DNA of 64,000 nucleotides. It comes from Fusibacter ferrireducens. Its GTDB lineage: Bacteria > Bacillota > Clostridia > Peptostreptococcales > Acidaminobacteraceae. Below are positions 26,266-36,079 of the stretch, piece after piece. Each line of letters starts with the position of its first letter. Position 1 is the first letter of the stretch. A program made the translations under genes and the position numbers. Where the stretch lies: assembly GCF_015352425.1 (NCBI RefSeq), contig NZ_JADKNH010000001.1:345376-409375 (forward strand), written 5' to 3'. The notes under the pieces were generated by a model. It did no database searches. It was not told the origin of the DNA and was given only the letters and a program-made list of their open reading frames with translations.

Positions 26266-27777
26266 ATGAAAATTTTATCAAAAAAAATTATCGCAAGTTT
26301 ATTGGTGTTAACACTTATGATTGGGGGATCGTTTGCGCTGAGTTATATGAATCCAACAGCTCAAGCGATTACTACTGATAACACTTGGAGCGGTACAGCG
26401 CCAAAATATGTTTTTTTATTCATTGGTGACGGGATGAGTTATCCGCAGTTTACATCTGCAAATGATTACCTTGGTGCTGTGGCTTACGAAGGTAAGAAGG
26501 TAGAGAGTAAAAATTTAGGTTTTACGGAGTTCCCAGTGACAGGTGCGGCTATGACATTCGATTCATCTTCATTTTGTCCAGATTCAGCTTCAACTGCGAC
26601 TTCAATGTCGACGGGATTTAAAACTTTAAGCGGTATTATCAACATGGATGAACAAAAATCAATTGCATATGAAACCATTTCAGAAAAACTTAAAAAGCAA
26701 AAGGGTTATAAGATCGGTGTTATTTCTTCAGTACCTATTAATCATGCAACACCTGCTGCTTTTTATGCACACCAACCTTCGAGAAATAATTACTATGATA
26801 TTGCTCTCGAACTTGTAAACAGTGATTTTGATTACTTTGGCGGTGGTGGATTCCTTCAACAAACCGGCAAATCAGGAGATCAGAAAGATATTCTTGATAT
26901 CGCAAAGGCAAAAGGCTACACTGTGGCAAACACAAAGGAGAGTATACTTGGCTTAACCGCTGCATCTGGAAAAGTAATTGCAATCAATCCAGAACTTGTG
27001 GGTGGTGCTCTGCCATATGAAATTGATCGAAAAGCTGGCGAGTTATCCCTTGCGGACTTCACGAGAAAGGGCATTGATACGCTCTATAATGAAAACGGCT
27101 TTTTCATGATGGTTGAAGGCGGTAAAATTGACTGGGCATGTCATGCGAACGATGCTATGGCAAGTATTAAGGATACGATTGCCTTTAATGACGCGGTATC
27201 AGAAGCTGTTAAATTCTATGAAAAATATCCAGACGACACCCTTATAGTGGTTACGGGAGATCATGAAACAGGTGGTTTGACGATTGGTTTTGCAGGCACT
27301 AAGTACAGCACATATTTAGATAATTTGTCAAATCAAGAAGGCTCTTATGAAGTGTTTGATAAATCTGTTGCTTCATATAGAACGCATAAAACACCTTTTG
27401 AAACTGTTCTCAAAGATATTAAGGCACAATTTGGCCTTATGACTGAAAAGGATGCTGATGCAAGTAAAAATGCTGAAATGGTTTTATCAGATTTTGAATA
27501 CAATAAATTGAAAAGCGCTTATGAGATGAGTATGATTGAAAAATCAGATCGCAAATTAAGTGAAGAAGAATCTTTGCTCTATGGCGGTTATGAACCTCTT
27601 ACGGTGACCATTACACATCTTTTAAATAATAAATCCGGTATAGGTTGGACCTCATACTCTCATACGGGCATTCCGGTGGCTGTATTTTCAAATGGTAAAG
27701 GCTCGCATCTTTTCAATGGATACTACAACAATACCGATATATTTGTTAAGCTAAAAGCCTTAACAAATGTCAAATAG
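26266..27777 (+). CDS. Secreted alkaline phosphatase
   Basis: A 503-residue PhoA-superfamily metalloenzyme exported for phosphate scavenging. An N-terminal signal peptide (about residues 1-35, KKIIASLLVLTLMIGGSFAL followed by A-x-A) precedes the catalytic domain. Metal and nucleophile motifs: FLFIGDGMSYPQ, CPDSASTATSMSTG with the nucleophilic Ser/Thr, MVEGGKIDWACHANDA, VVTGDHETGG, and a late SYSHTGIPVAVFS with a zinc His. ATG follows AGGGAGG. The YibE/F gene begins 7 bases after the stop. Promoter not clear; no Pho box was identified. Confidence 0.92.
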   Translation: MKILSKKIIASLLVLTLMIGGSFALSYMNPTAQAITTDNTWSGTAPKYVFLFIGDGMSYPQFTSANDYLGAVAYEGKKVESKNLGFTEFPVTGAAMTFDSSSFCPDSASTATSMSTGFKTLSGIINMDEQKSIAYETISEKLKKQKGYKIGVISSVPINHATPAAFYAHQPSRNNYYDIALELVNSDFDYFGGGGFLQQTGKSGDQKDILDIAKAKGYTVANTKESILGLTAASGKVIAINPELVGGALPYEIDRKAGELSLADFTRKGIDTLYNENGFFMMVEGGKIDWACHANDAMASIKDTIAFNDAVSEAVKFYEKYPDDTLIVVTGDHETGGLTIGFAGTKYSTYLDNLSNQEGSYEVFDKSVASYRTHKTPFETVLKDIKAQFGLMTEKDADASKNAEMVLSDFEYNKLKSAYEMSMIEKSDRKLSEEESLLYGGYEPLTVTITHLLNNKSGIGWTSYSHTGIPVAVFSNGKGSHLFNGYYNNTDIFVKLKALTNVK

Positions 27778-27783
27778 TCAGCT

Positions 27784-28950
27784 ATGAAGATATTCTTTTT
27801 AAATAAACATTTTTTACCCACACTCTTTACAATGGGATTAGCAATAATATTATTGCTAATCCCCAATCCTTTTCAGCAGGATTTATATCCAAATACAGAA
27901 CGCGTTCCTGCTAGAGTTATTGAGACGGATAATAGTATGATGAGAAGTGCTGGTATTATTCAAACGGGAGAGCAATCTTGCAAAGTAGAGATTCTAGGTG
28001 GGCAGTTTAAAGGCACAGTCTTTGATGGTAGCAATTTATTAATGGGAAAATTAGAATTTGACAAAGTCTTTATCCCTGGGGATAAAGTTTTTTGCGTGAT
28101 CAATTACGATGAAACAGGCATCAAATTTGTCAATATAATTGATCACTATAGATTAAATCTTGAACTCATACTTGCAATTTTATTCGGATTGGCACTGGTG
28201 GGTTTCTCAGGACTAATTGGGCTCAGGTCTATTTTATCCTTTTTAGTGACCATCTTAATGATTTGGAAAGTGTTGGTTCCTTTATTCTTATTAGGATATA
28301 ATCCGGTTATCGTTGCATTGGTTGCGACAATTACATTGACCATTTGTATCATTTCGATGGTCTTTGGGCTGGACAGAAGAAGTCTTGCAGCTATATTGGG
28401 GTCCTCTTTGGGCACTTTACTCACGGCAGTTCTTGCAATTGTGTTTGTGGGGCGTTTTAAAATTCATGGTGCCATTATGAATTACTCCGAGAGCTTGCTT
28501 TATTCTGGATATCAAAATTTAGAGCTCACTCAAATTTTTATCGCAAGTATTTTTATAGCTTCTTCTGGTGCACTGATGGATGTGGCCGTTGATATTACCT
28601 CAGCGGTTCATGAACTCATGGAAAAAAATCCAATGCTGTCGAAGAAAGAAGCTGTTAAATCGGGTTTAAATGTAGGCCGATCTGTTATGGGTACTATGAC
28701 AACGACTTTGTTGCTGGCGTACTCAGGGGGCTATATGGCGCTCTTGATGGTATTCACGGCACAGGGAACCCCATTACTCAATATTTTCAATTTGAAGTAT
28801 GTTTCATCAGAAATTTTGCATACTTTGGTAGGGAGTTTTGGACTGGTGACTGTGGCACCATTTACTGCAGTTACCAGCGGTTTATTACTTGGTAAAGGTG
28901 AGTCAGCGGTGAAATTTCTATTAGATGAAGTCCCTTTAAGTGAAGAATAA
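27784..28950 (+). CDS. YibE/F family membrane protein
   Basis: A 388-residue integral membrane protein of the YibE/F family. There is one N-terminal membrane helix, an extracytoplasmic domain of about 90 residues, and then about seven helices. Family-typical segments include GLVGFSGLIGLRSILSF, MVFGLDRRSLAAILGS, SGALMDVAVDITSAVHEL and MGTMTTTLLLAYSGGYMALL. Function is unknown in the family, though transport of a small ligand is often assumed. It begins 7 bases after the phosphatase stop with a poor ribosome site, so translation is probably coupled. Confidence 0.88.
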   Translation: MKIFFLNKHFLPTLFTMGLAIILLLIPNPFQQDLYPNTERVPARVIETDNSMMRSAGIIQTGEQSCKVEILGGQFKGTVFDGSNLLMGKLEFDKVFIPGDKVFCVINYDETGIKFVNIIDHYRLNLELILAILFGLALVGFSGLIGLRSILSFLVTILMIWKVLVPLFLLGYNPVIVALVATITLTICIISMVFGLDRRSLAAILGSSLGTLLTAVLAIVFVGRFKIHGAIMNYSESLLYSGYQNLELTQIFIASIFIASSGALMDVAVDITSAVHELMEKNPMLSKKEAVKSGLNVGRSVMGTMTTTLLLAYSGGYMALLMVFTAQGTPLLNIFNLKYVSSEILHTLVGSFGLVTVAPFTAVTSGLLLGKGESAVKFLLDEVPLSEE

Positions 28951-29121
28951 ATGAAAAAAAGGTTAAAATAGGTTGAATTGGGATGAAAAGAGAGGTGAAC
29001 TGGACTGATAGTAGCAGTTTGTTCATACAAAAGACTCAATATTCTAATCATTTGTTAATGAATTTTCTAAATATTTATGTTAATATGATAAGTGTTATTA
29101 AATATTGCAGGAGGTTCGACC

Positions 29122-30843
29122 ATGATTCGTGAGAAAACAAAGCATAAGATCAGTACAAAGATCGTTAAAATCACTCTACTTTTGATACTTGTATTACTTG
29201 TATCTACTTCAGGTTTTACCTATTATTCCATGACTAAAGAACTCAATAAAAGAATGGTCAACATTGCAGATGGCATTAATACTGCCGTTTCAGTAAGGTT
29301 TAATGAGGAGACGCTCAATCAGTTAATTCAGACAAAAGATAAAGAAAATTCAAAATATGTGCTTACCAAGGAAAACCTCATGGCTATTAAAGACGCAGCG
29401 TCCGTCAAGTATTTAAGAATTGCCGTCAAAACGGATTCTGGATATGCGTATCTAGTGGATACACTTACTGAGGCAGAAGGGTCATCAAAAGTTTTTGAAC
29501 CAGTGGAAGCAGACTATATTTCTTCATATGACGAAGTAACCAGTACAAAAGAACCTGTATATGGCGAATTTGAAAAACATCAAGGCATGATTCTGTTTAC
29601 AAATTATTTTCCCATTTTCGATAGTCAAAATCAAATAATTGCCTATTTAGGGGCTGGTTTTGATGTGACTGATGAAGCGAAAGATACTTTGGATACCTTT
29701 GTTTCAATTCTTATTTTAACGGCAGTTGCCTTGGTCTTGATCGGTATCATACTGACATTTCTCATCAATCGATCATTGAAACCTATTAAGACACTTGCAA
29801 ATGATTGTAAAAGACTTGCTGAGTATGATTTATCACAAGAGATTAACACGGATTATAAGGGTGAATTTAAATATTTGGCAGATGCACTGAATTTGTTACA
29901 AACGAATAATAAGGCACTCATCTCAAAGGTCAAAAATATTTCAAATAGCATAGGTGAAAACTTTGTTGCAGTTCAAGAATCAAGCCACATCATTTCGGGC
30001 ATGATTGAAGAGACAACTGCTGCACTTGGTGAAAACACTGAAAATATAGAGGTTCAAGTTTCAAATATGGCCCATCTTTCTAGAGATAGCAAAATGCTTT
30101 CAGATCATGTTTCGGAAATGTCTGCTTCCATTTTAAAAGCTATCCAAGAGGGTGAAGATGTCAAAAAAAGTACAGAGATTTCAAGTAACCAGATGAACCA
30201 CATGAAATCACAATTTTCAGAGACAGAAGAAGGTTTTAGTTTACTCAACCAAAAGATGACAGATCTCTTTGAAAAATCGGGTGCTATACTGAGCATCATA
30301 GAAACGATCCGAAGTATTGCAGGACAGACTAACTTATTGGCATTAAATGCTTCTATTGAAGCCGCTAGAGCTGGAGAGCAGGGCCGTGGTTTTGCAGTTG
30401 TTGCAGAGGAAATTCGGAAGTTGGCGGAAGAATCTGATCAATCGGTTTCTAAAATAGATGCCATTATTAAGACTGTGTTAGATGAAATAAAAGCATCTAA
30501 CGATATTACAAGTAAAAACCACAAATTGATTATCGATTCAAATCAAGAAATAGAAAGTACGATTAGTCAGTACACATCTACTGAAAAGTATATCAATGAA
30601 ATTCTTGTGAATGTAATGTCGCTTGAGGATAAAATCAGTTTGATAACTCAGTTGCAATCTGAGGTATTTAAAAATACAGAGACCATTCGAGCAATTTCTA
30701 ATAAAAATGCTTCAAACATTGAGAATATCAATGCGGCTTCTCAAGAGGAAAGTGCAAATGTGGAAGAAATTACGGCAAGCATTGATGCACTTAACACGAT
30801 GATGCTTGAACTCAATGAACAAATTGGGATTTATAAGCTTTAA
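29122..30843 (+). CDS. Methyl-accepting chemotaxis protein
   Basis: A 573-residue transmembrane chemoreceptor. TM1 (about 15-37), a periplasmic-type sensor region to about 190 that resembles a single Cache fold, TM2 (about 197-219, [20 protein letters not shown]), a HAMP segment ([19 protein letters not shown]), then the signalling coiled coil. The hairpin tip reads [43 protein letters not shown] at 29122 follows AGGAGG; an in-frame upstream ATG (29092) is less likely. Ligand unknown. Confidence 0.93.
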   Translation: MIREKTKHKISTKIVKITLLLILVLLVSTSGFTYYSMTKELNKRMVNIADGINTAVSVRFNEETLNQLIQTKDKENSKYVLTKENLMAIKDAASVKYLRIAVKTDSGYAYLVDTLTEAEGSSKVFEPVEADYISSYDEVTSTKEPVYGEFEKHQGMILFTNYFPIFDSQNQIIAYLGAGFDVTDEAKDTLDTFVSILILTAVALVLIGIILTFLINRSLKPIKTLANDCKRLAEYDLSQEINTDYKGEFKYLADALNLLQTNNKALISKVKNISNSIGENFVAVQESSHIISGMIEETTAALGENTENIEVQVSNMAHLSRDSKMLSDHVSEMSASILKAIQEGEDVKKSTEISSNQMNHMKSQFSETEEGFSLLNQKMTDLFEKSGAILSIIETIRSIAGQTNLLALNASIEAARAGEQGRGFAVVAEEIRKLAEESDQSVSKIDAIIKTVLDEIKASNDITSKNHKLIIDSNQEIESTISQYTSTEKYINEILVNVMSLEDKISLITQLQSEVFKNTETIRAISNKNASNIENINAASQEESANVEEITASIDALNTMMLELNEQIGIYKL

Positions 30844-30885
30844 GTCTCAAAATTCATCTGTAATATGAACGAACCAATCTAACAT

Positions 30886-30918
30886 TAAAAGACCGTTGTA
30901 TTTTGAACGGTCTTTTTT
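30886..30918 (+). terminator. Terminator of the chemoreceptor gene
   Basis: AAAGACCGTT and AACGGTCTTT flank an 8-base loop, and six T residues follow. Confidence 0.85.
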
Positions 30919-30940
30919 AATATCAATATTTGGATCTAAG

Positions 30941-31025
30941 GCTGTAATGTGAGATGTTCAACCTCAAACAGCGTCAGCGTAATTTGTTTTGAGACATCGA
31001 AAGATGACTCAGATGTTGTTATATG
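30941..31025 (+). repeat. Dispersed structured repeat, copy B
   Basis: It contains GTTCAACCTCAAACAGCGTCAGCG and then a hairpin TTGAGACAT/ATGACTCAG with the same A-T replacement as copy A, ending in ATGTTGTTATATG. It lies between the chemoreceptor terminator and the MBL-fold gene, about 40 bases before the latter, and lacks the first 20 bases of the consensus unit. Confidence 0.8.
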
Positions 31026-31064
31026 ATAAAATGATAGAAGACTATAAAAAAGGATGTGTCACTG

Positions 31065-31874
31065 ATGGAATTTCTAACATTAATGGATAATATCGTTTAT
31101 GGAGAAGTATTAACTGCAGAACACGGGCTTTCATTTCTTATAAAAGCAGGTGGTAAAAAAATACTCTTTGATACGGGACAGACAGGTGCAATTCTTCACA
31201 ATGCCAGCTATCTTAATGAAGAGTTAGAGACTGTGGATTTAGTGGTTCTAAGCCATGGTCATTATGATCATTGTGGTGGACTTGAGTCTTTTTTAAAAGT
31301 AAACCATACAGCTAAGATTTATCTTAAGTCAAAAGCAATGGAGAAGAAATATAGACGTGATTACAGTTCTGTAGGATTTGAACTTCAAAAGCCACTGTCT
31401 GAATATCCAAATGAGTTTATTTTTATAGAAGATAATGTCGAAATTGCCCCAGGTATTTTATTGGTTGGACATATTAATAAATACGTAGAAACTTTTGATT
31501 CAATGGACTCTTTTTTTGTAAAAGAAGATCAAAATTATATCATGGACCCTTTTCAAGATGAGCTTTTTATGATTATTTCTGAAAAAGACAAGCACTACTT
31601 GTTTACGGGTTGTTCTCACAAAGGCATTTTGAACATCATTAAATCGTCTTTAGAACTTTTAGAGGATGCGCCACTGGAATTTGTAGCTGGCGGGATGCAT
31701 TTTAACGGCAAAATCGTCAATGTACTGGATCAATATATTGAACAATTTGAGCGTTTGAATGTGAAGCACTTTTATGTCAATCATTGTACAGGGATAGAAG
31801 GTTATATGAAATTTAAAAATAGATTGAATACAGATGTGACGTATGCGTTTACTGGATTTAGGTATGAAGAGTGA
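31065..31874 (+). CDS. MBL-fold metallo-hydrolase
   Basis: A 269-residue metallo-beta-lactamase-fold protein of the COG1237 group. The metal motif LSHGHYDHCGGLESFL lies near residue 62, a later TGCSHKGILN gives another ligand, and FVAGGMHF and VNHCTGIEGYMKFK close the site. Relatives include the dihydropteroate synthase-like phosphodiesterase used in methanopterin biosynthesis, but most members are uncharacterised hydrolases. The ATG at 31065 is preferred; GTG 31056 in frame is closer than optimal to AAAGGA. Confidence 0.85.
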   Translation: MEFLTLMDNIVYGEVLTAEHGLSFLIKAGGKKILFDTGQTGAILHNASYLNEELETVDLVVLSHGHYDHCGGLESFLKVNHTAKIYLKSKAMEKKYRRDYSSVGFELQKPLSEYPNEFIFIEDNVEIAPGILLVGHINKYVETFDSMDSFFVKEDQNYIMDPFQDELFMIISEKDKHYLFTGCSHKGILNIIKSSLELLEDAPLEFVAGGMHFNGKIVNVLDQYIEQFERLNVKHFYVNHCTGIEGYMKFKNRLNTDVTYAFTGFRYEE

Positions 31875-31910
31875 GGTTTTTTAAGTCAATCATATTAGGA
31901 TGGGAATCAG

Positions 31911-32495
31911 ATGAGATTAGAAGCATTAGATATTTTTCCGGTTATTGAGACAGAGAGATTGCGACTTTGTAAAATTGAGCCTTTATATTTGGAAGCTTTT
32001 TTTGATATATTTTCAAAGGAAAAAGTCATGGAAAAGTATGGCATGTTTCCAATAACAGAGCTCAATGATGCCGTATGGCTTATTGAAAGGTTTAACGAGG
32101 GTTTTATAAATAAGCGCTCTATTCGCTGGGGCCTTATTTTAAAATCGAATAATAAGCTGATTGGAACTTGTGGGTTTCATGGGTTTAATGAGTTGTCTTC
32201 TCGTGTTGAAATGGGCTATGAACTCAATGATTTGTATTGGCATAAAGGGCTGATGGGTGAGGCATTGAAAGCTATTATCAAATGGGGTTTTACAACATTT
32301 GAGCTCAATCGGATAGAAGCGCTCATATATCCTGACAACCCTGCAAGTGAGCAAGTCGTCATGAGAAATGGGTTTAAATATGAAGGGTGTTTGAGACAAT
32401 ACGCTTTTTTTAGAAATGTTTATCAAGATTTGAATATGTATAGTTTATTAAAACAGGAGTGGGCAATATATGAGAATATTAGTCGTAGGAGATAG
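31911..32495 (+). CDS. GNAT family N-acetyltransferase (RimJ/RimL type)
   Basis: A 194-residue GNAT of the ribosomal-protein-alanine type. Segments: IETERLRLCKIEPLYLEAFFDIFS at the N-terminus, IGTCGFHGFNELSSRVEMGYELNDLYWHKGLMGEALKAII with the acetyl-CoA loop, FELNRIEALIYPDNPASEQVVMRNGFKYEGCLRQYAFF. Substrate is probably a protein N-terminus or small amine. It follows the MBL gene by about 36 bases and overlaps the SGNH hydrolase gene by 26, so the three may be cotranscribed. Confidence 0.88.
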   Translation: MRLEALDIFPVIETERLRLCKIEPLYLEAFFDIFSKEKVMEKYGMFPITELNDAVWLIERFNEGFINKRSIRWGLILKSNNKLIGTCGFHGFNELSSRVEMGYELNDLYWHKGLMGEALKAIIKWGFTTFELNRIEALIYPDNPASEQVVMRNGFKYEGCLRQYAFFRNVYQDLNMYSLLKQEWAIYENISRRR

Positions 32496-33222
32496 TATTT
32501 CCGAAGGGATCACTGGGGTAAGCTATCTGGAGAAATTAAAGCAACTCATGGCAGATTGTGAATTCGTGAACTTAGGTCTTGGTGGAGATACAATTATTGG
32601 CATAGGCAATCGTATTTTAGAGCATTTAAAAGGAGATGCCAACTACGATATTATTATAGTTGAAGCTGGTCATAATGATATTTTATTGCCCATTTTAGAA
32701 GAAGAAGAGTTTTTATTTAAAATGACTGCATTTACACTTAGAACGCGTGGGAGCATTCCAATCAAAGATCCTGAAATTTTTAAGGGCACTTATCTCTCAA
32801 CACTTCGTGCCATACGTAAATTGTCAAATGCAAGGTTGTTTGTATCTACGCTGTCTTGTATAAATGAAGATTTAACGGCGATAAGTAACATCAAACGCAC
32901 ATTGTACAATCAAAAAATTCGAAAACTAGTGGATGAATTCAATACGAGTACATCTATAGTGGATGAGCAAGTCACTATAATTGAGATTGCAGAAGCATTT
33001 GATCATTATTTAAAGGCACAATCTCAAACCTCCTACTTGTTGGACAGTTATTTTAGTGCGTTTATAAAAGATGCACATAATCATATTACTGAGACTGCTG
33101 CAGACGCGTTGAGTCGTGAACGCGGTTTAAATCTCACAATAGATGGCGTGCATTTAAATTCAAAAGGCGCTCATATTTACAGTTATCTATTTTACCAAAC
33201 AATTAAGTCTGCATTAATGTAG
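32470..33222 (+). CDS. SGNH/GDSL-type esterase
   Basis: A 250-residue soluble SGNH hydrolase. The four blocks are visible: block I VVGDSISEG with the catalytic Ser, block II Gly in LGLGGDTIIG, block III EAGHNDI with the Asn, and block V DGVHLNSKGAHIY with the Asp/His. The family hydrolyses esters of lipids or acetylated sugars. Its start codon lies within the preceding GNAT gene after AGGAG. Substrate unknown. Confidence 0.88.
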   Translation: MRILVVGDSISEGITGVSYLEKLKQLMADCEFVNLGLGGDTIIGIGNRILEHLKGDANYDIIIVEAGHNDILLPILEEEEFLFKMTAFTLRTRGSIPIKDPEIFKGTYLSTLRAIRKLSNARLFVSTLSCINEDLTAISNIKRTLYNQKIRKLVDEFNTSTSIVDEQVTIIEIAEAFDHYLKAQSQTSYLLDSYFSAFIKDAHNHITETAADALSRERGLNLTIDGVHLNSKGAHIYSYLFYQTIKSALM

Positions 33223-33239
33223 GCTTTTTTTAGAAATCA

Positions 33240-33959
33240 CTAGACATGAAAAAGTCTGATGAGTCTTTCTTTGATATATTCAGGCATTTGATAATAAAGA
33301 CCAGCCACAATACCTGAAAAGGCTAGAAGTGATATGGTTGAGATCAAGGACCAACTCAAATGTACTCTATGAATGATGTTCAATGCAATGACAATTTCAA
33401 CGAAGGGCAAGAGAATTGCCAAAGTGACGCAAATATAAACGGGTATAAAAATAAAGTGATTTGTGTGCGCACTCTTGGCATATTTTTTTGCAACAATCAT
33501 GGATACCGCTGTGCTGAAGACAATGATAGGGAGTGCATAGGTAAGAGACCATGTCATGTTTGCGTCGATGCTATCCAACATCGATGTTAAAAACAGCGTC
33601 ATTAGACCAAGACCTAGGAAAATACGATCCACTCTTTTAATATAACCCAGCAATAGAAATAGGACGATGACTGACGCGATGATGCAGATAACGGCATATT
33701 GAAAAATTCGATGTGTCGGTCTTATCAACGAGTGCAGCACGATTAAAATGGACATAGCAGCGATACTGATCATAAAATAAGTGTAAAAAATTTTATTCTT
33801 TGTCGCATAGCTTTGTCTTGCGTGTGTATTTAGAGCTTCTGGAAAAGCCTTTTGTGTATTTTCAGTTTGGATTAGATCATCAGGGACCTTATATTGACAG
33901 AGAGGACACACTGCTATATGATCTTCTAACTTCACACCACATTTACTGCAAAATGCCAT
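33240..33959 (-). CDS. Zinc-ribbon multi-pass membrane protein (possibly DUF6320)
   Basis: A 239-residue protein with an N-terminal zinc ribbon (CSKCGVKLEDHIAVCPLCQYKVPDD, residues 4-28) and a C-terminal membrane part with six or so hydrophobic segments. I recall such proteins as DUF6320, often beside an alcohol acyltransferase-like gene, as here. It lies 11 bases downstream of the acyltransferase gene and forms an operon with it. Function unknown; the membrane part could serve as partner or regulator of the acyltransferase. Confidence 0.6.
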   Translation of the reverse strand: MAFCSKCGVKLEDHIAVCPLCQYKVPDDLIQTENTQKAFPEALNTHARQSYATKNKIFYTYFMISIAAMSILIVLHSLIRPTHRIFQYAVICIIASVIVLFLLLGYIKRVDRIFLGLGLMTLFLTSMLDSIDANMTWSLTYALPIIVFSTAVSMIVAKKYAKSAHTNHFIFIPVYICVTLAILLPFVEIVIALNIIHRVHLSWSLISTISLLAFSGIVAGLYYQMPEYIKERLIRLFHV

Positions 33960-33970
33960 AGGGTACCTCC

Positions 33971-35251
33971 TTAATAATTTGTTTCTATTTTAATAGAAAT
34001 CCCTTCGTTTCTCAATTTTCTAAAAAATAATCTTTCGATCACACGCTCATCGGTTAAACTGCCAAAAGAAATGGTTGTAATATCGTTGAAAGTGATCACA
34101 GTGGCCTTTATAATATTACCTTCACTTGGAGGTGGGAGCAGTTCTAGTTTTTCAATGATTTCAGCATAGGGTTCATCGATTTTGATGACACCTAGATTAG
34201 ATAAGCTGCTGGTATAACTGCTTTCACCATAATAATTGTATATAAAAGGCATTGCTAAGTCCTTGATGAATAAAGGAATCAATCTGACATGCCAAAAAAG
34301 TTCGTTTTTAAAGTTTCTAGAAATATACCTTTTAAGGTATTTTGGGGTGAGGCAAAGCGCAAAATAATGATCCAAATATGTCAATATTTCGGAGCGATTG
34401 TATTCTCCGAGTCTAAGATCAATGCTGGGCGTGATGCTTATGAAGAAATTGCGCATGGTTTTTGATGGAAAAATGGACCTTAAATCAACAGGTAGATTGA
34501 TAATAAGCGGTTTGAGATCCTTGAGCCTAACCGTCTCATTTTCGCGAATAAAATCTTGAATGGTTTCAAAGTAAAGGCATAGAAGCATCTTTGTAGGAGA
34601 GGTATTATAAGTCTTTGCCAACGCCTTAAATGCCGATGCGCTGTAAGTTCCGTTTGTAATTCGATATTCTCCTTTTTCAATGAGTTTGAAGGGAAAGTGG
34701 TAAGCTTTCTCCAGTTTTTGAGGACTCGGAATTTTTTTTTCATAATTTTTTTTAAAGGCATCTTCTTCTAAAGTAGCAAGTACTTCTTTAGAAATGGGGG
34801 TCTCTGCAATTGGATTGCAAGACTCATCGAGTAGGGCATGATAATTTTTGAGGATGTCTTTAAGGAAAATCAAACCTCCAGCACCGTCTGCAATGGCATG
34901 TGAAATTTCAAGATGCACTCTATTTTTAAAATAAAGGATCTTATACGGAGAAGGTTGATTATATCTCAGATCAGTGGAAGTACATGGGAAATAACGCTCT
35001 CTGTGCACACGTGGCGGTTCCGTTGTCTTTTCAAAATAATACCAGAAAATACCTCTTCTAAGTTTTACGTTAAACAAGGGAAATCGATGAACGCTTTGGC
35101 CAAGTGCTTGCTGTAATAGATCTGCTTTAACAGGCATTTTTAAAACTGCAGTCAACCTGAAAACAGTGGACACACGGGAAGAGGCTATCGAAGGATAGAG
35201 TTTTCCAGCATTGTCTAATTTAAACCAATTGTCCTGTCTTTGTTTTTTCAT
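33971..35251 (-). CDS. Acyltransferase of the condensation/alcohol acetyltransferase superfamily
   Basis: A 426-residue protein of the chloramphenicol acetyltransferase-like superfamily. The active-site motif HAIADGAGGLIFLKDIL (residue about 120) matches the HHxxxDG signature with one His replaced, since the residue before the key His is Ser (ISHAIADG). Other segments: FRLTAVLKMPVKADLLQQALGQSVHRFPLFNVKLRRG at the N-terminus and LSNLGVIKIDEPYAEIIEKL near the C-terminus. It likely transfers an acyl group to an alcohol or amine. ATG start; operon with the zinc-ribbon membrane protein. Confidence 0.7.
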   Translation of the reverse strand: MKKQRQDNWFKLDNAGKLYPSIASSRVSTVFRLTAVLKMPVKADLLQQALGQSVHRFPLFNVKLRRGIFWYYFEKTTEPPRVHRERYFPCTSTDLRYNQPSPYKILYFKNRVHLEISHAIADGAGGLIFLKDILKNYHALLDESCNPIAETPISKEVLATLEEDAFKKNYEKKIPSPQKLEKAYHFPFKLIEKGEYRITNGTYSASAFKALAKTYNTSPTKMLLCLYFETIQDFIRENETVRLKDLKPLIINLPVDLRSIFPSKTMRNFFISITPSIDLRLGEYNRSEILTYLDHYFALCLTPKYLKRYISRNFKNELFWHVRLIPLFIKDLAMPFIYNYYGESSYTSSLSNLGVIKIDEPYAEIIEKLELLPPPSEGNIIKATVITFNDITTISFGSLTDERVIERLFFRKLRNEGISIKIETNY

Positions 35252-35374
35252 AAAGCCACCAACTCAATTTCAATATCGTCTATAAATACCATTTACAAAA
35301 TAGTCAGAATATTCACAAAATGTTAAAAAGATTTTGGCAGAATACTGTGTAAAAATAGTAAAGGGGGGTATATT

Positions 35375-35437
35375 ATGAATAACTTAGTAGCTTGTCTATT
35401 AGGTGTTATTAATAAATTTCCCCCCTATTTCCTCTAG
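35375..35437 (+). CDS. Orphan 20-aa hydrophobic ORF with strong ribosome site
   Basis: The ATG at 35375 follows AAGGGGGG (35361-35368) and encodes a 20-residue hydrophobic peptide (LVACLLGVI core, then NKFPPYFL). The stop codon lies inside the 5' arm of a terminator at 35431. AGGGGGG can pair with CCCCCCT inside the coding region (35420-35426), which would occlude the ribosome site. No gene lies downstream on the same strand before 36080. It could be a type I toxin-like peptide or a leader relic; neither is proven. Confidence 0.45.
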   Translation: MNNLVACLLGVINKFPPYFL

Positions 35438-35459
35438 TAAGTCGCTAGAGGTTTTTTTT
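35431..35459 (+). terminator. Terminator after the 20-aa ORF
   Basis: CCTCTAG/CTAGAGG stem with a 7-base loop and eight T residues. It lies between the mini-ORF and the convergent Lrp-type gene. Confidence 0.8.
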
Positions 35460-35490
35460 GCCATAAATGATGCGTTAGATTAGAAGTATA

Positions 35491-35937
35491 TTATAAGTTT
35501 TCTTCTAATGGCAAAATTGCTTTCCTCTTAAGTGGACTGGAGAGTATGATGGATGTCTTGGTACTTCCTATCGTTTGTATTTTGTCTAAAATACGCTCTA
35601 ACTCATGCGTGTCTTGACATATGACTTTAACAGTCATACAATCATCCCCAGTTACATGATGACATTCTATAATAGAGGGTTCATCAATAGCAAGTTTCTT
35701 AAATTTTGCATGGGCACTAACTTTCATACCCACAAGAACAATCGCTTCAACATGCATATTTAACTTCTTAGGATCTACAAGAGCGGTATAGCCTATAATT
35801 ATGCCATTTTCTTCAAGTCTTTTCACACGTTCTGAAACTGCTGGAGACGTTAAATTTACACGCGTTCCAAGCTCTTTCATAGAAACCCGACCATCCTCTT
35901 GTAGAATTTTGATAATCTTTAAATCAGTAGTATCCAT
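35491..35937 (-). CDS. Lrp/AsnC family transcriptional regulator
   Basis: A 148-residue Lrp/AsnC regulator. The N-terminal HTH reads DLKIIKILQEDGRVSMKELGTRVNLTSPAVSERVKRLEENGII, followed by the RAM ligand-binding/oligomerisation domain (about 65-148) containing ECHHVTGDDCMTVKVICQD. Family members respond to amino acids or other small metabolites. It diverges from the carboxyltransferase gene at 36080 with about 140 bases between, so it might control that gene. ATG preceded by AGGGGG. Confidence 0.92.
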   Translation of the reverse strand: MDTTDLKIIKILQEDGRVSMKELGTRVNLTSPAVSERVKRLEENGIIIGYTALVDPKKLNMHVEAIVLVGMKVSAHAKFKKLAIDEPSIIECHHVTGDDCMTVKVICQDTHELERILDKIQTIGSTKTSIILSSPLKRKAILPLEENL

Positions 35938-36079
35938 TGGAAAACCCCCTAATTATATTAAGAAATTTAGTGATTAATCTTAATTAATAAACTAGATACA
36001 TCATATCACTTTTTTAAAAAACTGTACAGTTTTTCGAAGCAATGATATCATTTTTTTATAACTAGCAAGGAGGATTACC

